64,000 nt of DNA, taken from assembly GCA_937879855.1 (NCBI GenBank), contig CALFMO010000005.1:62001-126000 (forward strand), read 5' to 3'. This DNA is from an uncultured Acidobacteriaceae bacterium. GTDB lineage: Bacteria; Acidobacteriota; Terriglobia; Terriglobales; Acidobacteriaceae. Position 1 is the first letter of the stretch; every line of letters begins with the position of its first letter. Shown here in pieces: positions 8,403 to 17,441 of this stretch. The position numbers and the translations under genes are program-made. The notes beneath the pieces were generated by a model. It saw only the letters and a list, made by a program, of their open reading frames with translations. It was not told the origin of the DNA and did not search any database.

Positions 8403-9308
8403 ATGTTGCGCACGCGCCGCGAAACTCTGACCGTTTTTCTTTTCTTGGCAGTCGCTCTTGTCATTCCTGGGTCTCTGTGCGGCCAGACCGTGCCCGCTGC
8501 GCCGAAGCTATCCGTGCACTGGGAAGAACTCACCGCGTCCGACTTTCGCGAAGGCATCCACCGCTCGCAAGGAACCTGCCTGCTCCCGTTCGGAATCCTG
8601 GAGAAGCACGGCCCGCATTTGCCGCTCGGCACTGACCTTCTCGACGTTCGCTATGCTGCGCTGCACGCCGCCGAACAGGAGTACGCCGTCGTCTTTCCCG
8701 AATATTATTTCGGCCAAATCGCGGAAGCGCGCCACGAACCAGGAACCATGGCCTACAGCCGCAGCCTGCAACTCGCCTTGTTGCAGGAAACCACCGACGA
8801 GATGGCGCGCAACGGCTGCAAAAAAGTCCTGATCGTCAACGGCCACGGCGGCAACGAGAGCTTGCTTCCTTACTTCGCGCAGACCCAACTCGACAAGCCG
8901 CATGATTACGTGGTCTACGTCTTCGACGAACGCACGCCCCAGCAAGGCGGTCCACCAAAAAAGACCAAGATCGACATGCACGCGGGTGAAAGCGAGACCT
9001 CCAAGATGATGACTTCCCGTCCCGATCTCGTTCACCAGGACCGCGCCTCCAGTGAATCCGGCGCAGACCAGGCTCGCCAAAAGCTTCCCGAAGACGTCTA
9101 CACCGGAATTTGGTGGTACACGCGATTCCCCAATCACTATTCTGGCGAAGGCGCGGCCGCCACCAAAGAGCTTGGCGAATTCCAGATGAAGTGGTGGATT
9201 GATTCGGTAGTGAAGGCGATTCGCGCCGTCAAAGCTGACGACGTGAGCCCGAAACTGCAGAAAGAATTTTACGAGAAGAGCACGCACCCACTGGACACGC
9301 AGCCGTAG
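8403..9308 (+). CDS. Creatininase-family amidohydrolase, secreted
   Basis: A 301-aa protein with a signal peptide (about 1-27) followed by a creatininase fold. Metal-site motifs typical of the family are visible: GILEKHGPHLPLGTD at 64-78 (Glu67, His69, Asp78), NGHGGN at 146-151 (His148) and HAGESETS at 193-200 (Glu196). Family members hydrolyse cyclic amides or formamides (creatinine, riboflavin intermediates, mycofactocin peptide) with two metal ions. Export makes a role on periplasmic substrates likely, and the true substrate is unknown. A GGGAG site precedes the ATG. No creatine-pathway genes are nearby. Confidence 0.85.
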   Translation: MLRTRRETLTVFLFLAVALVIPGSLCGQTVPAAPKLSVHWEELTASDFREGIHRSQGTCLLPFGILEKHGPHLPLGTDLLDVRYAALHAAEQEYAVVFPEYYFGQIAEARHEPGTMAYSRSLQLALLQETTDEMARNGCKKVLIVNGHGGNESLLPYFAQTQLDKPHDYVVYVFDERTPQQGGPPKKTKIDMHAGESETSKMMTSRPDLVHQDRASSESGADQARQKLPEDVYTGIWWYTRFPNHYSGEGAAATKELGEFQMKWWIDSVVKAIRAVKADDVSPKLQKEFYEKSTHPLDTQP

Positions 9309-9351
9309 CGCCTAAGAACTCAAGATCAAGTGCCTCAATGGCGAGACTCTT

Positions 9352-9903
9352 TCAGTGCTGGCGAACGACATAGTGCAGCTTGACTACGCCGTCGCTGAAT
9401 TGCGCGCATGAGATTAGTTTCAAGGGCACGTTGCGATGGCGCGGCGCGATTAATGGAATCCCCTCGCCAATAAATTTGGGAACCACGTGAATCATGAACT
9501 CGTCGATTTTGCCTTCATCCAGAAACGACGCAATGACGCCAGCGCCACCCATCATCCAGATGTCCTTACCTTTTTGTAGCTGCAGGTGATTTGCAAAAGC
9601 TTTAATTGGCGCATTGACTAACTCCACTCCCGCCGGCGCTTGCGGCTTCCCGAGATTGCGGGTGAAGACATAGTTCTTGAGTTTTGTGTCGAATGCCGAA
9701 CCACCCTTCTTCTGGAATTCAAGCGCTACATCATACGTCTTCCTTCCCCACAGGATCGTATCGATCGATTTATAGAATGCACCCATTCCGTAGTTGCCCT
9801 TCGGATGCGGCCGGTCGAGCCAATCCACACTGCCGTCCGGCCGGGCAATAAAGCCGTCGGCACTGGTGGCGATGTAGACGATGATTTTTCGCTTGCGAGC
9901 CAT
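9352..9903 (-). CDS. DHFR/RibD C-terminal-type reductase
   Basis: A 183-aa protein of the bacterial bifunctional deaminase-reductase C-terminal (dihydrofolate-reductase-like) family. The front reads IIVYIATSADGFIARPDGS, with WGRKTYD near residue 52 and a glycine motif MMGGAGVI near residues 116-123 that binds NADPH in this fold. The start is the ATG at 9903; the longer frame overlaps the upstream gene. Members are stand-alone NADPH reductases of mostly unknown substrate (YyaP/YwjB-like). It is co-directional with the iron exporter gene upstream (21 bases apart), so the two are probably one transcript. Confidence 0.8.
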   Translation of the reverse strand: MARKRKIIVYIATSADGFIARPDGSVDWLDRPHPKGNYGMGAFYKSIDTILWGRKTYDVALEFQKKGGSAFDTKLKNYVFTRNLGKPQAPAGVELVNAPIKAFANHLQLQKGKDIWMMGGAGVIASFLDEGKIDEFMIHVVPKFIGEGIPLIAPRHRNVPLKLISCAQFSDGVVKLHYVVRQH

Positions 9904-9923
9904 AGTTGCCAATTCGGAAGGTT

Positions 9924-10889
9924 TTACGAGCTTCCTATCAGCACGCCAGTAATAAAAACGAGCACGCCTCCGAGCCCGACCTGCAGCGCCGCCGTCACCC
10001 ACGGCGTATCCATGTAGCGCCGTCGAATCCAGGTAATCACCCCTAACTCTCCAAGCACGACCACACCCGCAGCCCATAGGGCCGCGCGAAAGTCGCGAAT
10101 CAAGAACGGCAGCGTGTGCCCGATGCCCCCCAACGCAGTCATCGCCCCGCAAATCAGTCCCCGCACCCACGGATGGCCGCGCCCGGTAAGGCTTCCGTCA
10201 TCGGATAGCGCCTCGGCAAATCCCATGCTGATGCCCGCGCCCGCCGATGCCGCGACCCCAACGAGAAACGCGTCCCAACTGTTCTTTGTCGCCAAAGCTG
10301 CCGCGAATACTGGAGCGAGCGTCGAGACCGAGCCGTCCATCAATCCCGCCAGGCCGGGCTGCACAATCTGCAGCACGAATAACCGTCTCTGTGCGACCTC
10401 CTCGTCGGCCTTCACATTGGCTGGCAGTTTTTGCTTGTCGAGTTCCTGGGCGCGATTCTCGTGCTCTCGCTCCTCGTTGGCCAGATCATCGAGCAGTTGC
10501 CGGATGCTCGCGTCCTGGGTACGCGCCGCGGCTTTTTCGTAGAAGCGCCGTGTTTCCACCTCCATCGTCGACGCCTCTTTGCGCACCGCCTCAATTCGTA
10601 ACGGCCGAACCAGCCACAGCGCTGGCCGCTCCACGAACCCGCGCACATCCTGTCGGCGAATCAGCGGGATGTGTTCGCCAAACTTCTGCCGGAAGAGTTC
10701 GATGAGGCGCCGTCGATGTCCGGACTCCTCCTCGCGCATGCCCTCAAACATCGCCGCCGTCGCGGGATAATCCTGCCGCAACCCTTCGGCAAAGTCGGAA
10801 TACACGCGCTCATCTTCTTCTTCCAGACCAATGGCCAGGGCCAGGACTTCGCGTTCCGTGAGATCTTCGAACTTTTTCATGGTCGCCAT
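9924..10889 (-). CDS. mbfA: MbfA-like ferritin-domain/VIT1 iron exporter
   Basis: A 321-aa fusion. Residues 10-155 are a rubrerythrin/ferritin-like four-helix domain with two metal-binding helix pairs (EEEDERVY at 23-30, EEESGH at 53-58, ETRRFYEK at 112-119, EEREH at 139-143). Residues about 175-320 are a VIT1/CCC1 membrane domain (PGLAGLMDGSVSTLAP, ASAGAGISMGFAEALSDDG, then hydrophobic helices). In Agrobacterium and Bradyrhizobium MbfA exports iron and protects against peroxide; the same role in the inner membrane is likely here. It is divergent from rapZ, with a 150-base shared upstream region in which I see no clear iron-responsive operator. Confidence 0.88.
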   Translation of the reverse strand: MATMKKFEDLTEREVLALAIGLEEEDERVYSDFAEGLRQDYPATAAMFEGMREEESGHRRRLIELFRQKFGEHIPLIRRQDVRGFVERPALWLVRPLRIEAVRKEASTMEVETRRFYEKAAARTQDASIRQLLDDLANEEREHENRAQELDKQKLPANVKADEEVAQRRLFVLQIVQPGLAGLMDGSVSTLAPVFAAALATKNSWDAFLVGVAASAGAGISMGFAEALSDDGSLTGRGHPWVRGLICGAMTALGGIGHTLPFLIRDFRAALWAAGVVVLGELGVITWIRRRYMDTPWVTAALQVGLGGVLVFITGVLIGSS

Positions 10890-11039
10890 AGCTTACCTGT
10901 CGATCGACCGCAGACACAATCCGGATTTCCAATTTTTTGACCACGATCGCTTGAATGGTTGCGGCCCGAAGCCGGCGGTATCCGCGTAGGCAATTAGGAC
11001 CTAACACCAACATTGCGCTTGGATGCTACTATCCAGTTC

Positions 11040-11972
11040 ATGAAGCCCCGCGGATCCCCTGGCCGGATCTTGAAAAAGTCGAAGGCGAAAGGGAAAAAGG
11101 CTTCGCGCCGCACCCAGCATTCGCCGGAACTCGTGATCATCACCGGTATGAGCGGTTCGGGGAAGGCCTCGGTGCTGAAGGCCTTCGAGGATCTGGGCTA
11201 TTACTCCGTCGATAACCTTCCGGTCCAACTGATTCCGCAATTTGCTGACTTGGCGGTGCAGTCGAGCGAAATCCGCCGCACAGCGCTGGTCGTCGACGTG
11301 CGCGAAGGCTCCAAACTGGAAGACCTTCCTCGCATCTTGAAGTCGATTGCCCGCATGATTCCGACCAAGGTGGTTTTCCTGGAGGCGTCGGACGAGGTTC
11401 TGATGCGCCGTTTCAGCGAGACTCGCCGGCCGCATCCTCTCGGCACAGATGCTCCCGTAAAATCCGCTCTTAAGGCTGAACGCCGCCACCTGAGCGCCAT
11501 TCGTGCGGTCGCCGATCTCGTGATCGACACTTCAAAGTTCAACGTTCACGAGCTGCGCGCTCACATTACCGAACGCTTCAAGCAACAATCTTCTGGAAAA
11601 GACATTCTGGTGTCGTGCGTTAGTTTCGGATTCCGCCAAGGTGTTCCCGAGGATTCCGACCTGGTCTTTGACGTGCGCTTCCTCCCCAACCCCCATTTTG
11701 TGCCTGAGTTTCGGGCGCTTACGGGAACAAATCCCCGCCTCGCCAAGTACATCCGATCGTTCCCGCAAACCCGGGAATTCATCTCGCGTATCTCTGATCT
11801 CCTCGTTTACCTGCTGCCCCATTACATCAACGAGGGCAAGAGTTATTTGACCATCGCCTTCGGTTGCACCGGTGGACAGCATCGCTCCGTCATGATCGCA
11901 GAGGAAGTCGGCCAGCATCTCCGGCGCGCCGGATATCGCGTCAAACTCGTCCACCGCGACATTCCAAAGTAG
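11040..11972 (+). CDS. rapZ: RNase adapter / nucleotide-binding protein RapZ
   Basis: A 310-aa RapZ (YvcJ) family P-loop protein. The start is set at the ATG at 11040; a TTG start 27 bases earlier is possible. A basic tail (1-28) precedes the P-loop GMSGSGKAS at 36-44, in which the residue after the invariant Lys is Ala rather than Ser/Thr, with Ser next. Downstream are EDLGYYSVDNLP (50-61), an arginine-rich region around RRFSETRRPHPL, and the conserved C-terminal RNA-binding half with DVRFLPNPHF and GCTGGQHRSV. In E. coli RapZ guides RNase E to the sRNA GlmZ; in other bacteria the role differs. It lies upstream of msbA-like and yicC. Confidence 0.92.
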   Translation: MKPRGSPGRILKKSKAKGKKASRRTQHSPELVIITGMSGSGKASVLKAFEDLGYYSVDNLPVQLIPQFADLAVQSSEIRRTALVVDVREGSKLEDLPRILKSIARMIPTKVVFLEASDEVLMRRFSETRRPHPLGTDAPVKSALKAERRHLSAIRAVADLVIDTSKFNVHELRAHITERFKQQSSGKDILVSCVSFGFRQGVPEDSDLVFDVRFLPNPHFVPEFRALTGTNPRLAKYIRSFPQTREFISRISDLLVYLLPHYINEGKSYLTIAFGCTGGQHRSVMIAEEVGQHLRRAGYRVKLVHRDIPK

Positions 11973-12071
11973 CGCTAAACGAGGGCTCTGAGCGCTCCTC
12001 CGCAGACTAAAAGGAAACTGAAACGGCATTCCACGGGCGCACGACTCAAGTAGAATAAAGCCTTGCATTCC

Positions 12072-13970
12072 ATGCCCATTCCACCGGCAGCCCCGGATCT
12101 GCGGCGTGCACCGCGCGGGAGGACCATGCGGCAACTGACGCGCCTCGTCGGCTACGCGCTCCCATACTGGTGGCAGATCCTTGCGTCGGTTTTGCTCATG
12201 GCTGCAGTGGGGACTCTCGATGCTTTCAAATACCTGCTGGTCCGCCCCGTGTTTGACCGCGTACTGAATCCTGCGACTGGATCGCAGAACATTCAGCTTT
12301 TCGTGATTCCCGGCACGCATCATCCGGTCTACCTGCAGCAGTTCGTGCCCTCGCATTTTACGAATGCCTGGACCATCGTGGCTTTTGCGCTGGTGGCGTC
12401 GACCATTCTCAAAGGCATCTGCGATTACTCAGGCACATATCTGGTAAATCACGCCGGTTTTGGCATGATCACCGATCTGCGCGACGATCTGTACACAGCG
12501 CTGCTGCGCCGTTCGGCCGCCTTTTTTTCCAAACATACGACTGGAACTTTGCTCTCCACCATCATCAACGACATCGAGCGAGTTCAGTACGCCATGTCGA
12601 CCGTGCTTTCTGAACTTCTGCAACAGTTCTTCACTTTTGTTTCAGTCGCGATTGTAGTTGTGATCCTCGGCGGGAACCTCGCCTGGGTGTTGCTTTTGTT
12701 CGTGCCCGTAATTGTCTTTTCATCCCGGAAGATCGGTCACCGGGTGCGCTACACCACTCGGCACGGCCAGGACAAGCTCGCGGAAATTCAGAACATTCTT
12801 CACGAAACCATTACCGGCAATCGGATCGTGAAAGCCTTCAACACGGAAGACTGGGAGATTTCCAGGTTCCGCAACGCGGCGCGCCGTCTCTTCCGTGCCA
12901 ATCTCCGTTCTGTGGCGGCCACCGCGATCAGTTCTCCGCTGATGGATGTGCTGGGTGTCGTCGGTATTGCTCTTCTTATCCTGATTGGCCGCGCCCGAAT
13001 CGCACATAATCAGATGACACCGGGAGTGTTCGTCGCTTTTATCACGGCCGTATTCAGCCTCTACAATCCGGTCCGCAAGTTCGCGCTTTTTTACAACAAC
13101 TTTCAGCAGGCCCTGGGCGCGTCCTCCGAGATCTTCAAATTCATGGACATTGAGGACGATGTGCGCGAGAAACCGCGCGCCAAACCTCTACCCAAATTTT
13201 CAAACAGCGTTCGCTTCGAGCATGTCAATTTCGCTTACGCACACGAGGGCGAAGCACCACACGAGGTCCTGCGCGACATCAACCTCGAAGTCCGTCAAGG
13301 CGAAGTTCTTGCAGTGGTCGGCTCCAGCGGCGCCGGCAAGAGCACTCTGGTCCACCTCATTCCCCGCTTCTTTGATGTGACTGGCGGGCGTCTCCTGATC
13401 GACGGCAACGATGTGCGCGATGTGACTCTCGCCTCATTGAGGGCGCAGGTCGGTATCGTCACCCAGGAGACCGTTCTGTTCAACGACACCGTGCGCAACA
13501 ACATCGCCTACGGCCAGCCGCAAGTTCCACAGAAGGAGGTCGAGGCCGCGGCCCGCGCCGCGCTGGCGCACGACTTCATTGTCAGCCTGCCTGCGGGGTA
13601 CGATACTGTGATTGGAGAGCGCGGCGTGCGGCTTTCCGGAGGCGAGCGCCAGCGCCTGGCCATTGCGCGGGCGCTTTTGAAAAACGCTCCCGTCCTGATT
13701 CTGGATGAAGCTACGTCGGCGCTCGATAGCGAGTCCGAAGCTCTGGTGCAATCCGCTTTGCATAATTTGATGAGCGGTCGCACCGTATTTGTGATCGCGC
13801 ACCGGCTTTCGACCGTACGCCGCGCGGATCGCATCGTGGTAATCGAGAACGGCACGATTGCCGACATCGGCTGCCACGAAGAACTAATGAAAAAATTGGG
13901 CACCTACCGGCGACTCTACGAACTGCAATTCGCCAACGCAGATTCGCCGAAGGTAGCAGCAGGAACTTAA
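12072..13970 (+). CDS. msbA: MsbA-like lipid exporter, ABC permease-ATPase
   Basis: A 632-aa half-transporter: six membrane helices (about 25-330) followed by an ATPase domain. Walker A GSSGAGKST is at 417-425, signature LSGGERQR at 521-528, Walker B VLILDE at 541-546 and the switch His near 577. It resembles MsbA, which flips lipid A-core across the inner membrane as a homodimer. Neighbouring LPS-export genes in the window agree with that, but general multidrug half-transporters look alike. The start at 12072 (MPIPPAAP) is chosen over a TTG 9 bases earlier; an ATG at 12126 is also possible. Confidence 0.85.
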   Translation: MPIPPAAPDLRRAPRGRTMRQLTRLVGYALPYWWQILASVLLMAAVGTLDAFKYLLVRPVFDRVLNPATGSQNIQLFVIPGTHHPVYLQQFVPSHFTNAWTIVAFALVASTILKGICDYSGTYLVNHAGFGMITDLRDDLYTALLRRSAAFFSKHTTGTLLSTIINDIERVQYAMSTVLSELLQQFFTFVSVAIVVVILGGNLAWVLLLFVPVIVFSSRKIGHRVRYTTRHGQDKLAEIQNILHETITGNRIVKAFNTEDWEISRFRNAARRLFRANLRSVAATAISSPLMDVLGVVGIALLILIGRARIAHNQMTPGVFVAFITAVFSLYNPVRKFALFYNNFQQALGASSEIFKFMDIEDDVREKPRAKPLPKFSNSVRFEHVNFAYAHEGEAPHEVLRDINLEVRQGEVLAVVGSSGAGKSTLVHLIPRFFDVTGGRLLIDGNDVRDVTLASLRAQVGIVTQETVLFNDTVRNNIAYGQPQVPQKEVEAAARAALAHDFIVSLPAGYDTVIGERGVRLSGGERQRLAIARALLKNAPVLILDEATSALDSESEALVQSALHNLMSGRTVFVIAHRLSTVRRADRIVVIENGTIADIGCHEELMKKLGTYRRLYELQFANADSPKVAAGT

Positions 13971-13982
13971 GATTACGGCCCT

Positions 13983-14918
13983 ATGTCCATTCGCTCGATG
14001 ACAGGTTTTGCGCAAGTAAGAGGTGAAATCCAGCGCCCGGAAGGCGCCCGCGCCGTTTCCAGCATCGCGGCTTCGTCCAATGGACGGCTGGCTTTTGTGC
14101 TGTCTCTGAAATCGGTGAATCACCGTTTTCTCGATCTGCATTTTCGCCTGCCCTCCGGAACCGATTCCCTCGAGATGCAACTGCGCCGGCTGCTCAAAGA
14201 GAAAATGGCGCGCGGCCACGTCGAAGTTTCCCTAAGCCTGGAGCGTGCCAGCAACGAAACCTTCTCTCTCAACCGCGAGATTGTCGGTGGCTATATCGCT
14301 GCCTTTCGCGCCGCTGCTGCCGAATTTTCTCTGGCCGCCGAACCAGACCTCAATGCAGTTCTCCGCGTCCCGGGCGCGCTCGACTCTGCCAACGATAGTG
14401 CCGATGGTGAAATAGAAGCCGCGGTGATGGCAAAAGTGGGCGAGGCTCTGGATCGCCTGAACCAGATGCGCGAGGAAGAAGGCCGCGGCATCGCCCGCGA
14501 ATTGCGCGACCGCATGGCTCACCTGGTCGAAGCCGGGAAGAGCGTGCAGCATCATCGTCGCGCCGTGCTGCAAAACTACAGCGAGCGGTTGCAGTCCCGT
14601 CTTCAGGAGTTGCTGGGCTCGACCGTCGACAAGGAACGCGTGCTGCAAGAAGCCGCGCTGCTGGTCGATCGTAGCGACATTCAGGAAGAAATCGTCCGTT
14701 TGGAAAATCACGTGCAGCATTTTCTGGGATTGCTCGAAAAGGGCGGGGAGATCGGCAAGAAGCTCGACTTCCTGCTGCAGGAAATGAACCGCGAGGCCAA
14801 CACGCTTCTTTCAAAGACTTCCGGACTTGCCGGTGAAGCCCTGAAGATTACCGAAGCTGGCCTGGCCATGAAAGCAGAAATCGAAAAGTCGCGTGAGCAG
14901 GTACAAAACCTGGAATGA
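13983..14918 (+). CDS. yicC: YicC-family endoribonuclease
   Basis: A 311-aa YicC/YloC protein. The N-terminus has the family opening IRSMTGFAQ (3-11), a strand SLKSVNHRFLDLHFRLP (about 41-57) and the C-terminal DUF1732 part with EMNREANTLLSKT (about 264-276). The family is an RNase that affects sRNA turnover in E. coli. A 20-residue Ala/Ser-rich insertion around 20-35 is not typical. Its stop overlaps the gmk start by ATGA, so translation of the two is coupled. Confidence 0.92.
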   Translation: MSIRSMTGFAQVRGEIQRPEGARAVSSIAASSNGRLAFVLSLKSVNHRFLDLHFRLPSGTDSLEMQLRRLLKEKMARGHVEVSLSLERASNETFSLNREIVGGYIAAFRAAAAEFSLAAEPDLNAVLRVPGALDSANDSADGEIEAAVMAKVGEALDRLNQMREEEGRGIARELRDRMAHLVEAGKSVQHHRRAVLQNYSERLQSRLQELLGSTVDKERVLQEAALLVDRSDIQEEIVRLENHVQHFLGLLEKGGEIGKKLDFLLQEMNREANTLLSKTSGLAGEALKITEAGLAMKAEIEKSREQVQNLE

Positions 14919-15622
14919 GCGAAAACCGCAAGCCACTGGTCTATATCATCTCTGCGCCATCCGGTTCGGGAAAATCCACGCTGGCCAACGAGATTCTTAA
15001 GCTTGTCCCCAACCTGGTCTTTTCGATTTCCTACACCACACGCGCTTCGCGAGGCAGTGAGCAGAACGGGAAACAGTATCACTTCGTCACCATAGGAGAA
15101 TTTGAGCGCATGGTGCGCGATGGCGAATTTCTGGAACACGCGAACGTACACGGGAACTGCTATGGCACCTCGCGACGATTTCTGCGCGAAGCGGGTAAGA
15201 GCGGCCAAGACCTTTTGCTGGATATCGATGTGCAGGGCGCGGCCCAGATTAAGCAAAATCTGACCGACGCTATAAGCATTTTTGTGCTGCCTCCTGACCG
15301 TAAAACACTCGAATGGCGGCTCCGGAATCGCAGTGAAAATCGAGAGGATGAAATTCAGCGCCGCCTGCAAGATGCCCGCCGCGAGATTGAGGAGTACGAC
15401 AAGTACGACTACGTCTTGATTAACGATCAACTTGAAAAATCGATAGAAAGACTGGCGGCGATTGTGCTCTCCGAGCGCCTGCATCGGGAGCAGCGGGCTC
15501 TTTCGGAGCAAGAGAACGCGATCGTTCAGCGCGCGGAGCGTCTTCGCCTCGCCAATCTGAAGGAGAAGGTCCAGCCGATCCTGGCGTCCTTTCGTACCCC
15601 CGCCTCCCCTGCACGTCCTTAG
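14915..15622 (+). CDS. gmk: Guanylate kinase
   Basis: A 235-aa kinase converting GMP and ATP to GDP and ADP. The P-loop APSGSGKST is at 14-22. The GMP-binding part has SYTTRASRGSEQNGKQYHFV (39-58) and GEFLEHANVHGNCYGT (residues about 70-85). The LLDIDVQGA motif is near 104-112 and the lid arginines in RLRNRSENREDEIQRRL. About 35 extra residues at the C-terminus, rich in Glu, Arg and Gln, extend beyond the usual 200-210 aa. It overlaps yicC by four bases and precedes rpoZ, a conserved order. Confidence 0.95.
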   Translation: MSENRKPLVYIISAPSGSGKSTLANEILKLVPNLVFSISYTTRASRGSEQNGKQYHFVTIGEFERMVRDGEFLEHANVHGNCYGTSRRFLREAGKSGQDLLLDIDVQGAAQIKQNLTDAISIFVLPPDRKTLEWRLRNRSENREDEIQRRLQDARREIEEYDKYDYVLINDQLEKSIERLAAIVLSERLHREQRALSEQENAIVQRAERLRLANLKEKVQPILASFRTPASPARP

Positions 15623-15777
15623 AATTCGCGGTATCATTTCAAGGACGCCAAAGGAGGCGTTGGAAGCCGCGAGTAGAAAGACCGGGACAGCCTGAAAGTT
15701 GACGGTGTTCTGTGCAACGCATTGTTCGACGTCGGCAGTAATAAAAACTTCGAACCTGTTTTCAAGGGAGAGTCCCA

Positions 15778-16011
15778 ATGAAGTTGATCGAAGGCTTTGA
15801 CAGCAACTATCGATACATCTTGGTGGCAGCGCGGCGAGCGCGACAACTCCAATCCGGTGCGCCGCCGGTCGTCGACACGAATTCCCGCAAGCCCTGCCGC
15901 ATCGCACAAGATGAAATCCGCGCCGGCAAAGTGAAGTGGGAAATTCCTGAAACCCGTACCGCCGCCGAGCAGGCCGAACAGGCTCTCGACAAAGCGCTCG
16001 GCCAGGAATGA
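15778..16011 (+). CDS. rpoZ: RNA polymerase omega subunit
   Basis: A 77-aa omega subunit that supports beta-prime folding. It begins MKLIEGFDSNYRYILVAARRARQL, matching the omega pattern in which a short helix is followed by a basic RRARQL stretch. The middle has the conserved PCRIAQDEI..GKVKW segment and the tail is acidic and Ala-rich. The start is supported by AGGGAGAG a few bases upstream. It lies between gmk and coaBC, its usual place in many phyla. A 155-base gap follows gmk, and I see no convincing promoter in it. Confidence 0.88.
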   Translation: MKLIEGFDSNYRYILVAARRARQLQSGAPPVVDTNSRKPCRIAQDEIRAGKVKWEIPETRTAAEQAEQALDKALGQE

Positions 16012-16017
16012 AGGGCG

Positions 16018-16098
16018 TTGCTGATTTGGTGATTGTCGATCGCTGAGAACGCAACCCCAGTATCGTTGGGGTTTGAATCGACAGTCAAACATCAGCAA
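16018..16098. repeat. Long imperfect hairpin between rpoZ and coaBC
   Basis: Left arm TTGCTGATTTGGTGATTGTC (16018-16037, continuing GAT) pairs imperfectly with the right arm ending ATCAGCAA at 16098. An inner stem AACCCCA (16053-16059) / TTGGGGTT (16066-16073) closes the loop. The right arm is a string of 7-base units ending in AATC or ATC. It closely matches 27690-27716 before the Rieske gene. It has the same architecture as the hairpin at 6863-6955. Confidence 0.6.
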
Positions 16099-16108
16099 TC
16101 AAACATTC

Positions 16109-17323
16109 ATGAAGATCGCTCTAGGCGTCACCGGAGGAATCGCGGCCTACAAGGCGGCCGAAATTGTCCGCCTGCTGCAAGACCGCGGCATTCGCGTGCA
16201 AGTCGTGATGACCCGCGCCGCTCAGGAGTTCGTCCGCCCCCTCACCTTCGCCGCTCTCTCCGGAGAAAAAGTCATCACGGGCATGTTCGAGCCGGGCGAA
16301 GAGCATGCAGCCAACATTGATTCCGCCATCGAGCACATCGCGGTCGCACAATCCATCGACGCCCTTGTGGTTGCGCCCGCGACGGCGGACGTTCTGGCCC
16401 ACTTCGCACAGGGAATCGCCAGCGATTTCCTGACCACGCTTTACCTCGCTACCACTGCGCCGGTCGTGGTCGCGCCGGCCATGAACGTCAACATGTGGAA
16501 CCATCCCGCCACGCAATCGAATCTGCAAATCTTGCGGCAGCGCGGCGTGAGAGTGGTTGATCCGGACGCGGGCTACCTCGCCTGCGGCATGACCGGAGCG
16601 GGACGCCTCGCTGAAAACGAAGCCATCGTCGCCGCGGTGATGGAAGCACTGGGTGCCTCCCAGGATTTGAATGGCGAGACAATCCTGATCACTGCTGGCC
16701 CTACGCGCGAGAAGATCGATCCCGTGCGCTATCTCACCAACCGCTCCAGCGGGCGCATGGGCTACGCTCTCGCCGAATCCGCTTTGCGTCGCGGCGCCAG
16801 CGTCCTTCTGGTCACCGGCCCAACCTCGCTCACTCCGCCGGGCGCAGCGGAAGTAACTCAAGTCGAATCGACCGAAGAGATGCGTGACGCAGTGCTCAAA
16901 CTGCTTCCGCAGGCGAGCGTCGTAATCAAGACCGCTGCTGTTTCCGACTACCGCCCGAAAGCCACGGCTGGTCAGAAGATCAAACGCAAGGGCCCGATGA
17001 CTTTGGACCTCGAAGCCACGCCCGACATCCTAAGAGAACTTTCGCTCAAGAAGGGCGCGCAAATTGTTGTAGGTTTCGCCGCCGAGACGGAAAATGTTCT
17101 GGAAAATGCGCGCCAGAAATTAGTATCGAAAAATCTCGACGCTATCGTCGTCAACGACGTTTCCCGCGAAGGCGTAGGTTTTGATTCCAACCGCAACGCG
17201 GTGACCATCATCACCCCCGACGAGGTTATCGAAGTTCCCGAAACCACCAAGTGGGAAGTTGCCCAGCGCGTCCTCGACCAGGTAGTCCGCCTGCGCCAGC
17301 ACCGAAAATCGCCCGTCACGTAG
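16109..17323 (+). CDS. coaBC: Bifunctional CoaBC (phosphopantothenoylcysteine synthetase/decarboxylase)
   Basis: A 404-aa bifunctional coenzyme A enzyme. The N-terminal CoaC flavoprotein domain (1-185) joins GVTGGIAAYKA (6-16), catalytic His76 (IEHIAVA), PAMN at 123-126 and the active Cys159 in ACGMTGAG. The C-terminal CoaB ligase domain (186-404) has TAGPTREKIDPVRYLTNRSS (195-214), KTAAVSDYRP and FAAETE. It joins cysteine to 4'-phosphopantothenate and then decarboxylates the product. The start at 16109 is the ATG that gives the normal N-terminus; 12 extra codons upstream overlap the repeat hairpin and are unlikely. Confidence 0.96.
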   Translation: MKIALGVTGGIAAYKAAEIVRLLQDRGIRVQVVMTRAAQEFVRPLTFAALSGEKVITGMFEPGEEHAANIDSAIEHIAVAQSIDALVVAPATADVLAHFAQGIASDFLTTLYLATTAPVVVAPAMNVNMWNHPATQSNLQILRQRGVRVVDPDAGYLACGMTGAGRLAENEAIVAAVMEALGASQDLNGETILITAGPTREKIDPVRYLTNRSSGRMGYALAESALRRGASVLLVTGPTSLTPPGAAEVTQVESTEEMRDAVLKLLPQASVVIKTAAVSDYRPKATAGQKIKRKGPMTLDLEATPDILRELSLKKGAQIVVGFAAETENVLENARQKLVSKNLDAIVVNDVSREGVGFDSNRNAVTIITPDEVIEVPETTKWEVAQRVLDQVVRLRQHRKSPVT

Positions 17324-17354
17324 CCGCGCATTCGTTCGCCCGGACTCTCCTCCC

Positions 17355-17396
17355 TGTCATTCCGAGGAGCGGAGTGACGAGGAACCTGCTGTTTTT
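17355..17396. repeat. TCATTCCGAGGAGCGGAGTG-type repeat
   Basis: The unit begins TCATTCCGAGGAGCGGAGTG and continues ACGAGGAACCTGCTG. CATTCCG and CGGAGTG pair with one mismatch. A diverged relative is at 53-112. Confidence 0.4.
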
Positions 17397-17441
17397 CGCC
17401 GCGAGCACATGCCCCCGCTCTCTATTACAATCGAGAAACCG

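Noticed and set aside
14708..16054. A 448-codon minus-strand frame across yicC, gmk and rpoZ
   Set aside because: It spans three certain genes in opposite orientation and shows no family pattern.
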